From NCBI GenBank assembly GCA_030587525.1, contig JAUQYW010000584.1, forward strand, positions 1 through 7,541: a stretch of DNA of 7,541 nucleotides. Reading direction: 5' to 3'. The notes below the pieces were generated by a model, which saw nothing but the letters and a program-made list of their open reading frames with translations, was not told where the DNA came from and made no database searches. Position 1 is the stretch's first letter, and every line of letters starts with the position of its first letter. Origin of the DNA: Candidatus Sigynarchaeota archaeon. GTDB lineage: Archaea; Asgardarchaeota; Lokiarchaeia; Sigynarchaeales; Sigynarchaeaceae. Positions 1 through 6,700 of this stretch are shown here, piece by piece. Both the position numbers and the translations under genes were made by a program.

Positions 1-30
1 TCCATGGCATCGCCGGGGATCGGCACAACG

Positions 31-53
31 AAAAGGAGCGCCGAAGCGCTCCT
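31..53 (-). terminator. Intrinsic terminator with UUCG tetraloop (minus strand)
   Basis: Read on the minus strand, this is an 8-bp perfect stem (AGGAGCGC / GCGCTCCT) closed by a TTCG loop and followed at once by TTTT. A C(UUCG)G-capped GC-rich hairpin plus a U-run is the classic bacterial Rho-independent terminator. It lies about 33 bp past the stop codon of the minus-strand barrel tail, where its terminator should be. The plus-strand reading has no T-run after the stem, so the direction is clear. This form is not typical of archaeal termination, which supports a bacterial origin for the left edge of the window. Confidence 0.85.
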
Positions 54-86
54 GGTCTAGCATATCGCGAGCGTAGACAAAGACAT

Positions 87-239
87 TCAGAACCGGTGCT
101 TGATCGTGCCCCTGATCTGCACATCGGTGGGCTCGGCTTTCTCTTCCGGAATGCCCTTGGATTCAGTCGCGCCGTAGAGGAGCTCCAGACCGAAGTCGAG
201 CTTTGGCAGCACGCCCACCTTGCCGTACGATCCTGCACA
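87..239 (-). pseudogene. C-terminal tail of a bacterial outer-membrane beta-barrel (porin-like) protein, 5' part missing
   Basis: The minus-strand frame ending at 87 gives about 50 residues with a segment KLDFGLELLYG, a hydrophilic loop (ATESKGIPEEKAEPTD) and a last strand VQIRGTIKHRF ending in Phe just before the stop. Two amphipathic strands joined by a polar loop, with a C-terminal Phe, is the signature of Gram-negative outer-membrane barrels; Phe is the recognition signal for barrel insertion by the BAM machinery. The 'PKLDxGLEhhYG' style recalls proteobacterial porins of the DcaP or Porin_2 kind, but the exact family is a guess. Codons are GC-ending (CTC, CTG, GAC, GGC). Upstream of about 225-240 the frame stays open, but the peptide becomes the antisense of the plus-strand gene's membrane helix and no longer looks like barrel, so the rest of the gene is absent. 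Because the break may be an assembly join, this may be a truncated copy rather than a biological pseudogene. Confidence 0.6.
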
Positions 240-261
240 TACTACCACCAGCCAAATCATT

Positions 262-1074
262 ATGATCGTGTTGCTTTGCGCGGGAGCCGTGGCGACTGTG
301 GCGACCGCCGTCGTTTCGTACCGCATCCAGGCCAAGAAATCGAAGCCATCCCAGTTATTGGTTCAAGCAATCGCACAAGCAACCACGAACGCAGCGAGGC
401 GGTATGATAATTACCCGGGTATCGATGTTTCACTGGGACAATCAGGGCAAGATAATTCGATGCTGGCTTCTGGCGAGATACCAAGCCGGGCCGTGGATGC
501 TGCCGTGATGCCGCCGATCAGCAGTGATGCGGCCTTGTTCACTGCCAAGCGCGCCCGGCTGTTACAAGCGGAGTTGTCGATGTATGCTGGCAACCAGGGA
601 GAGGATGGCACTGGACTTGATAGTGCATCCGATGAGCCATCCCTTGATGAAGGCCTCATACAGCCGAGCAACGACGAGGCAGCCATCATCGAGCCGGCTG
701 AAATCCCGGGCGATGATGACGAAACCAAGGCGCACGATGATATAACCGCAGATACCGTGGCCATGGAACGACCTGCGACTAGGGATGTGAAGGTGCTCAA
801 GATCACGGCTGGGATGATGCACCCGGGGGGTATTGATGCAACGAAGGACAGGGGCAAGTCGTGCAAAAGGTATTTTTCTTGCCCGTCCTGCAATTCCTCG
901 GTGATGATCGACGAACCGAGCGATGACGTGCTATACACGTGCCGCGCGTGCCAGAAACCGTTGGAAATCGAGATCGAGTGCCCGAAATGCTTAACCGTGG
1001 TGAAGATAACGCAAGAGGCGCGTTTAGGAACGTGCCCCGTGTGCAAGGAATGGTTGGAATCACCTTCAGTTTAA
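262..1074 (+). CDS. Membrane-anchored protein with two C-terminal zinc ribbons, function unknown
   Basis: From ATG 262 the product is 270 aa. Residues 1-20 (MIVLLCAGAVATVATAVVSY) form a transmembrane helix followed by a basic stretch (RIQAKKSK), which predicts a signal anchor with the rest in the cytoplasm. Residues about 25-110 are of mixed composition, 115-175 form a strongly acidic, probably disordered linker, and the C-terminus carries two four-cysteine zinc ribbons: C207/C210 with C227/C230, and C240/C243 with C258/C261. Such ribbons bind one zinc each and commonly mediate protein or nucleic-acid contacts; no catalytic motif is visible. The frame is open back to 178 and a TTG at 220 would add 14 residues, but that stretch also reads as the antisense of a bacterial barrel gene, so I prefer ATG 262; the true 5' end could instead be lost at the junction. 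No Shine-Dalgarno is seen. The next gene, also a zinc-knuckle membrane protein, starts 99 bp downstream. Confidence 0.82.
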   Translation: MIVLLCAGAVATVATAVVSYRIQAKKSKPSQLLVQAIAQATTNAARRYDNYPGIDVSLGQSGQDNSMLASGEIPSRAVDAAVMPPISSDAALFTAKRARLLQAELSMYAGNQGEDGTGLDSASDEPSLDEGLIQPSNDEAAIIEPAEIPGDDDETKAHDDITADTVAMERPATRDVKVLKITAGMMHPGGIDATKDRGKSCKRYFSCPSCNSSVMIDEPSDDVLYTCRACQKPLEIEIECPKCLTVVKITQEARLGTCPVCKEWLESPSV

Positions 1075-1173
1075 GGTCGAAGTTAAAGTTCAAGACAAAA
1101 GCCCCTTGTTTCCGCGTCGTGCTCGATACAAGCTTCTTATGGTTACCATTCCTTAGAATAATCAGTGGTTCAC

Positions 1174-1701
1174 ATGGTGAAAATCACATACATCACGTAT
1201 ACTTGCCCGAGCTGCAAGCGGCGCCCGACCATGGTCGGCACGCAGCCATTGCATTGCCCCGTGTGCAATTCGGTCATTTGCTGGGATTGCAGCCCGAGAG
1301 GCATCTGCCCGGTTTGCAAAACGCTCATCGCTCCCGAAGAAGAAGGTTACATGGCCGGCATGGAACAAGCCGGGTATTCCTGGTCGGGGGGAAACCCCAT
1401 AGTGACCGGGAAAGGGCTTGGCACTGGCTGCGCCGCGTGCATGCTGATTGTCGGCTTGCTTGTCTTGTTCATCGGGGTCATGGTGCTTATGACGCCGACG
1501 GGGGCAAAGGTTACCGCGATATTCATGGCAATCGTGGGCGCCGCGGTCACGATCATAGGACTGGCCATGTACATCCCGAAGACAAAGAAGAACAAGCAAT
1601 TCCTCACGCCAATGAAGGACTATTGGAAAAAACTCATTTCAACGCTCCAGCAACGGCGTGCACAAGCAATCGGCGGCGCGAGAAACCCGCCTGGTGCTTG
1701 A
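1174..1701 (+). CDS. Two-TM membrane protein with N-terminal RING-like or zinc-ribbon cysteine cluster
   Basis: The product is 175 aa from ATG 1174; a GTG at 1165 would add three residues. Residues 11-48 carry four Cys-x2-Cys pairs: C11/C14, C28/C31, C36/C39 and C45/C48, with spacers of 13, 4 and 5, and the last pair sits in CPVCK. This layout is close to a C4C4 RING cross-brace, although the gap between the second and third pairs is one residue longer than the usual RING rule; two ordinary zinc ribbons are the simpler alternative. A Gly/Met-rich linker follows (about 55-85), then two transmembrane helices at about 86-106 and 112-134 joined by a very short turn, and a basic tail (KTKKNK onwards). 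The positive-inside rule puts both the zinc domain and the tail in the cytoplasm. Partners and substrate are unknown. A T-rich tract 30-45 bp after the stop suggests independent termination. Confidence 0.85.
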   Translation: MVKITYITYTCPSCKRRPTMVGTQPLHCPVCNSVICWDCSPRGICPVCKTLIAPEEEGYMAGMEQAGYSWSGGNPIVTGKGLGTGCAACMLIVGLLVLFIGVMVLMTPTGAKVTAIFMAIVGAAVTIIGLAMYIPKTKKNKQFLTPMKDYWKKLISTLQQRRAQAIGGARNPPGA

Positions 1702-1707
1702 TATATG
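1700..1707 (+). promoter_or_regulatory. Possible TATA box (upstream candidate) for the primase-fusion gene
   Basis: GATATATG-like sequence overlapping the stop of the preceding gene resembles an archaeal TATA element. Initiation about 25 bp downstream would begin near 1730, giving a short U-rich leader before ATG 1749. It competes with the candidate at 1781-1787, and the two imply different protein starts. Confidence 0.25.
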
Positions 1708-1729
1708 GCATTTAGGCGCTCTACGTCCA

Positions 1730-1747
1730 TTTTTTCCCCATTTTTTT
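1730..1747 (+). terminator. T-rich archaeal-type terminator tract
   Basis: Two runs of T (six at 1730-1735 and seven at 1741-1747) split by CCCCA follow the stop of the two-TM zinc protein by 28 bp, with no stem before them. Archaeal RNA polymerase terminates on such U-rich tracts without a hairpin. The tract lies directly before ATG 1749, which bears on where the downstream gene starts. Confidence 0.5.
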
Positions 1748-1773
1748 GATGTTCAACCGATTCGATCGAGTTA

Positions 1774-1787
1774 GAAAAAAGATATTT
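1774..1787 (+). promoter_or_regulatory. Possible BRE plus TATA box for a leaderless start at 1812
   Basis: A purine run (GAAAAAA) followed by GATATTT is placed 25-31 bp before ATG 1812, the spacing expected for an archaeal BRE/TATA pair driving a leaderless or nearly leaderless mRNA. It lies after the T-rich terminator tract at 1730-1747. The element is AT-rich and short, so chance occurrence is possible. Confidence 0.3.
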
Positions 1788-1811
1788 GAGAGTACTTTTA
1801 TTTTTTCATCT

Positions 1812-3536
1812 ATGGCATCGAAGGAATCGGGTTTTGTCCCATCGAACATCGTGATGGAAGACTACGTGGAGCCAGCCTTGAAATATTACTCGATCATGCT
1901 TTCTAAAATAGCACCCTATTTTTTTTCCGAATCTCTCATCAAATTGGTCGCATTTCAGCAGCTCGTCGTGACGAAAAATTACCAAATAACGCGCCACGAT
2001 GCCCGGAAAAACCGCGACATTGATTTCGTGAAGAGTTGCATTTCTAGGATAAATGCTCCTGTGGATCTCGTCTCGCTTATGAGCACGTGGCGGGCTTTTG
2101 ATCTGTGTTTGACAGCCCCGTCCTTCGTGAATCCCGTGCTTGTGGGTAATATCAGGAAAAATTACTGCCAAGTCGGTAAAAAGTTCTTTGATTGCCACAA
2201 TTGCCAGAAAGTCGCGTGCAAGCACAACATGATCTGGGAAAAGTCAACGTTGATGTTCGATCTCGATTCGGATGATGGCCAGCTGGCAGATGATTATGGT
2301 AAGATGCACGAAGTGCTGGAAAGCCTGGGCGTTAAATATGCGATCAAGCTTTCCTCCCTTGGCGGCCTACATCTGAATGTTGGTTTGCCTCGGGAAGGTG
2401 GCAGCACGATTTTCGACCGGAACGTGTATCAATACTGCTTGTTCAAGGAATTGCGGGAGAGAGGTGTGCGGGTGGACGACAATTCGCTCGACCCAATTCC
2501 AATATTGCGTGCCCCGTACTCCCTCCATTACAAGCGATTGACGCCCTCGATCTGCGTGGATCCCGGCAAGGTGCACCAGGCCATCGCAGCACTCGAAAGC
2601 ATCGAGGCCCTTCCATTGAAGGAGCGTATTCCACGTTCGCTGGACGTGGCTTCTAAATGGGTGCTTGAATGGCACGTTGACCATTCTTCCGTGGATGCAT
2701 TTTCCGATATCCTCAAGAAATGGAAAGTGGAAGCCGTTCAAGCAGTATTTCGGGAAAAGGAAAGGCCGGCCATCAAGCGGACGAACGTCGGCGAATATCT
2801 CCAGAAGGGGCGGCTCATGACAGCGGATGACGAGCGCACTTCCATGGAGCTCCTGCAAAAAGAGGGGAAATCCCTGGAGCTCGCGGCGAAGATCATCGAG
2901 ATGCAAAAGAGGAAGGAACCGGACATCAAGGAACGAAAATCACCCGAGAAGGAGATTCTCCTCGAAACGCACGGTGATGTGCCGCGAAAGATCCTCGAAA
3001 TATCGCCTCCAGCGGTGTTCCTCGTCATTGACAACGCGTCCACGAAGGAAATGCAAGAGATCACGGGCATCGCGCCGCTCCAGGTCCGCACGACGTGCAA
3101 GACGACAGATGAGGGCATGGGCTTGCTCTTCAAGGAATCGGGCTTGCTGAAACGATATGGCCAGCGATGGAATTGCAATACGATCTACATCGGTGGCTTG
3201 TACACGGCGTACAACTATTGTGGTTCCGCCGATCTCGTCGTTGCCTTGAAGATGGAAAATGTGTGGGACCGGGATATGAAGATATTGACCGAGATGGACA
3301 AGCTCTTGCAGGACTACCCGAACGATCTCGTCGTCGCCCACTTGCTCGGCCTCGATTTCTGCAAGGACAGCGGGGCTGACACCACCGGCGCGCTGCTCAT
3401 GTTTAAAAGAATCGTGAAATCGGTCATCGATACCGGTTGCAACCTCATCTTGAGCTCCGACCATTCGGGCGAGGATCACGTGCCATACTTCGAGATCGTG
3501 ACGATCGACAAGAAAGAACTACCCATCCGTTCGTGA
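1812..3536 (+). CDS. PriS-like archaeo-eukaryotic primase fused to an alkaline-phosphatase/iPGM-superfamily domain
   Basis: From ATG 1812 the product is 574 aa. Residues about 15-290 form an AEP primase-polymerase core: a zinc knuckle C128-x2-C131-x4-C136-x-H138, the metal-binding pair D150/D152 in LMFDLDSDD, the nucleotide-binding motif SSLGGLHLNV (H187), a possible third acid at D227, and RAPYSLHYK (R233, H239, K241), matching the RLPxSLHxK motif of PriS. AEPs make RNA or DNA primers on a template strand. A charged helical linker spans about 300-395. Residues 398-574 resemble the alkaline-phosphatase/phosphoglycerate-mutase/phosphopentomutase fold: D407 in VFLVIDN, a Thr-rich nucleophile region (T427-T432), GLD at 513-515, SSDH (D550/H551) and HVP (H556). 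ATG 1749 would add 21 residues, but that stretch has AT-rich codons unlike the gene and follows a terminator-like tract. Canonical PriS is shorter and lacks this tail, so this is probably an accessory AEP. The substrate of the C-terminal domain is unknown. Confidence 0.8.
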   Translation: MASKESGFVPSNIVMEDYVEPALKYYSIMLSKIAPYFFSESLIKLVAFQQLVVTKNYQITRHDARKNRDIDFVKSCISRINAPVDLVSLMSTWRAFDLCLTAPSFVNPVLVGNIRKNYCQVGKKFFDCHNCQKVACKHNMIWEKSTLMFDLDSDDGQLADDYGKMHEVLESLGVKYAIKLSSLGGLHLNVGLPREGGSTIFDRNVYQYCLFKELRERGVRVDDNSLDPIPILRAPYSLHYKRLTPSICVDPGKVHQAIAALESIEALPLKERIPRSLDVASKWVLEWHVDHSSVDAFSDILKKWKVEAVQAVFREKERPAIKRTNVGEYLQKGRLMTADDERTSMELLQKEGKSLELAAKIIEMQKRKEPDIKERKSPEKEILLETHGDVPRKILEISPPAVFLVIDNASTKEMQEITGIAPLQVRTTCKTTDEGMGLLFKESGLLKRYGQRWNCNTIYIGGLYTAYNYCGSADLVVALKMENVWDRDMKILTEMDKLLQDYPNDLVVAHLLGLDFCKDSGADTTGALLMFKRIVKSVIDTGCNLILSSDHSGEDHVPYFEIVTIDKKELPIRS

Positions 3537-3584
3537 CGGCGTTCATTTGATGATGCACTATGATTATGATCTTTAATCTTTGAA

Positions 3585-3606
3585 CCATCGTTATGTATCA
3601 CGATGG
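3585..3606. other. Small inverted repeat in the intergenic region
   Basis: CCATCG and CGATGG form a perfect 6-bp inverted repeat around a 10-base loop, about 50 bp after the primase-fusion stop. It is not followed directly by a T-run, so it is not a standard intrinsic terminator; it may be an operator half-site pair or chance. Confidence 0.3.
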
Positions 3607-3626
3607 ATCACGGGTATCACCATCAC
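3597..3626. repeat. Cluster of four ATCAC direct repeats
   Basis: ATCAC occurs at 3597, 3607, 3616 and 3622 within 30 bp. The first two intervals, 10 and 9 bp, are near one helical turn, the last is 6 bp. This could be a binding site for a regulator of the downstream surface-protein gene, but the units are short and no other copy is visible in this window. Confidence 0.25.
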
Positions 3627-3643
3627 GTGTGCGACTATTGACT

Positions 3644-3661
3644 GCTTTTTTATTTCATTTT
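3644..3661 (+). terminator. T-rich tract, possible archaeal terminator of the primase-fusion gene
   Basis: GC followed by six T, then ATTTCATTTT, lies about 110 bp past the primase-fusion stop and before the next gene. It fits hairpin-independent archaeal termination. The rest of the 237-bp gap holds the ATCAC cluster, the small hairpin, and an AT-rich stretch at 3701-3710 (ATGAAATAAC) that is at best a weak TATA candidate for the next gene. Confidence 0.4.
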
Positions 3662-3773
3662 CCGAGCTGCTTCCTTCCCGTCCAATGTCGTGGATCATGG
3701 ATGAAATAACCGATTTTGGTTGAAATGCCTTCAAGAAAGCTGGCGGTCAACGATAGTATAGGCGTGGCCACCC

Positions 3774-6700
3774 ATGCAGCGCACGAGGAGCAAATCCGAG
3801 GCAACGATCGCCCGGGGGCTGATTATCGCAGCAATTGCCATTGTCGTGACACTGCAGGTTGGAATGAGCAATACCAGTGGTGCCAATACCGTGGGCAATA
3901 CCTTGTGGCGGTATTATTGGGAAACCATTTATTACAGCGACGATCCCGCATCTCTTTATCCAACAGTCTTTTCGGTAGGTGACGTGGATGGGAATGGAGG
4001 CAAGGAAATCATCATGTCCTTTTTGGATCGCGTGTCATGTTTTTCTCGCGGTGGATCGCTGAAATGGGATCTTTCCATCACAGGCACCTCGATACCTGCG
4101 TTGGAACAATGTGATAGCGATAATGCGTTGGAAATCGTTATAAGCCACGAGAATTATTTGGAATGCCGTAAAGGGATTGATGGTCATCTGAGTTGGTCGC
4201 TCAACCTTCCTGGTCTTAATCCCGGAAAATATGCTGCGGCGGACGTTGATGGAGACGGTTTCGCCGAGATTTTCGCAACCACGAACAACAACCGCATCCA
4301 CTGCGTTTCGGGATATAACGGGTCGGTGCGCTGGTCCAGCCCTACTTCGATGAGCTTAGCAACTCCACTGATTGCGGATGCAAACGGGGACGGAATTGCC
4401 GAAATCATTGCTGGGTCCTCGAATGGCACCCTCGCGTGTTTAATGGCTCGGAATGGATCGATCGTTTGGAGCACGATCTTGGGTACAGCTGCAATCGCCC
4501 CTCTTGCAGTTTGCGATGTCGATGGAACCGGGAGTCTCGGCTTGATCGTTAAAACAAATACCCTCTCGCTCGTGTACGGGTTGAATGGTACCACAAAATG
4601 GCAACTTCCATCTTCGTCAATTCCAATCGAAAGTGCGGTCATCGGCGACATCAACCGAGACGGGCAGCTTGAAGCGGTTATTTCCCCTCCGAAATCATCG
4701 AATGGTTACATCTATTGCTTTTCGGTTGAAACGGGTGCGCAATTGTGGCGGACCGCATCCTATTACTTGGGCGTCATGATGCAATTAGCGGACATAAATA
4801 ATGACGGCACTTGGGAAGCATGCTTTAGTCATCAAGATGGCTTAGTTGCTCTTTCTGGAGACAACGGAACTGTCAGTTGGAATTATTTGGATTCGGACCT
4901 CACAACCGGCCTTGTTATAAGTGATATTAACGCAGACGGTTATCTCGAAATGGTTTATGCAAATTGTATTGAAGGAAAAATCTTTCATAATTATGTCCTC
5001 TGCAAGCAATTGTTCAGCTCATATTGGGCAATCCCCCCGCCATGGCCGTGCATCGCGGGTTCGGAACGCAGGACGAATTCGTATCTGGATGCTGACGACG
5101 ACGGCATCCCCACGAGCCTGGAATTATCGCTTGGAACGAATCCGGCAATTCCTGATTCCGATGGAGATGGATGGGATGATGGTGATGAGATTAACAATCT
5201 TACGAATCCTCTCAATCCTAACGAAATCCCCGTTAACTTAATAGCACCAGCGAATGGACAACAGTTTTTCAATCAATCGGTAACCTTCACATGGATGAGC
5301 ATTCCATCAATATCGAATTCCACTACCTTTCAGTGGCAAGTGTCGAATAGCTCGTCGTTCACGATGATCGTTGACGAAGTATCGTGCATTCCTAACACGC
5401 TAAGGGTGACTAGCATTACACGTGATATTGACCTGCCGACCGGGATCTATTACTGGCGGGTTCGACCGGTCTACGGCGCCTTGTCTGGCAATTGGTCGAG
5501 ATGTTTTAACTTTACTTGCATCCGAAACCACGATCCACCAAGCCTCGTGAACGGTACGATGACACCAGCAAGCGGCGATCAATTCACCAACTTCACCTTC
5601 AGTGTCGCGTATATAGATCCGGATGACAATCCGCCTGCGAACATGACCTTGCACATCAACGGTACGATGCATGCTATGATCAAGCAAGATGCCAACGATA
5701 CCAATTATGCCGATGGCTGCATTTATGTCTATACATGCCAGTTTCCGCACACCACGGCGAACTATTCTTATTATTATTCTTACTCAGATGGAAGGTTTAG
5801 CAATACGACCGTGGTTGTTAGCGGGCCTAGTGTTACAGAATTAAATTGCAGGACTCCTCAATTATTAAACTCGCATGTTTCCCCGCTAGCTGGCATCAAT
5901 ATGAGTATCTTCACCTTTACGGTCTTATACAAGGATGAGGATAACAATCTGCCAGTTTCGATAACGATAACGATTAATGGGAGCATTTATGTAATGATCG
6001 GTGAAGATAACCTTGATTTGAACGCTTTAAATGGAAAGATATATTCGTACTCCACACCATTACCTCTCTGGGGACGATACCATTTTCAAGTAAATTGCTC
6101 CGACGGGATCTTCGAAAATTCTACTGGATTGATTGAAGCTCCCGAACTGAACCCCTTATTATTAGAAACAATATTCGAAGATAATTTCGAAAACGGTTCC
6201 GCTCAGTGGAGCACTATTAATGGTTTGTGGCATGTTACAGGTGCGAGCAGTCGATGGCCGAATTCGTATCGATCTGCAAATCATTCAATGTGGTACGGGT
6301 CGGAATCAACTGGAATATACCGTAGGAATAGTTGGGGTGATTTGATTACTATTCAAATTGATTTATCCCAATATCAATATGTAATGTTAGAATTTTACCA
6401 CTGGATGATATTAGATGATGATTATGCAGCAATCAATATCCGGCGTAATGCAGCTAGTTCGTGGAGGGAAATATCTCATTTTTCAAGTTCTAAAACGCCG
6501 TGGCAAAAATGTGTTCTTGATATCTCGCCTTATTGTAACACAGGGGCTAATGCAGTGCAAATCAAGTTTACTTTTAGTTCAGGCAACTATGGCGATTGCC
6601 GTGGCTGGTTGATTGACGATGTTAAAATATGCGGTAAATTAAAAAACTCAAAGAATTATTTACTCGCACCGACGAATCAATCAGCACTTTTCACTGGTCC

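Noticed and set aside
220..261. TTG at 220 as start of the first zinc-ribbon gene
   Set aside because: It would add 14 residues from sequence that also reads as a bacterial barrel gene on the other strand, there is no ribosome binding site, and ATG 262 already gives a full membrane helix. It cannot be fully excluded.
411..1046. Minus-strand frame of 211 codons opposite the first zinc-ribbon gene
   Set aside because: Ser/Ala-rich antisense shadow; the plus strand shows two complete C4 zinc ribbons and a membrane helix.
939..1715. Plus-strand frame of 258 codons overlapping both zinc-knuckle genes
   Set aside because: It is out of phase with two frames that carry clear zinc motifs and membrane helices; its peptide is Arg/His-rich and has no domain-like pattern.
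2367..2906. Minus-strand frame of 179 codons inside the primase gene
   Set aside because: It lies antisense to the catalytic motifs of the primase domain and its product has no recognisable pattern; the plus-strand motifs explain the conservation.
2940..3479. Minus-strand frame of 179 codons antisense to the phosphatase-like domain
   Set aside because: Antisense shadow of a GC-ending gene; the plus strand holds the ordered metal-ligand residues.
3597..3626. ATCAC cluster as a CRISPR-like array
   Set aside because: Units are only five bases, spacers are 1-5 bases, and there are no cas genes nearby.
3716..3982. Plus-strand frame of 88 codons before the surface-protein gene
   Set aside because: It overlaps the signal sequence of the surface protein in another phase and shows no domain features.
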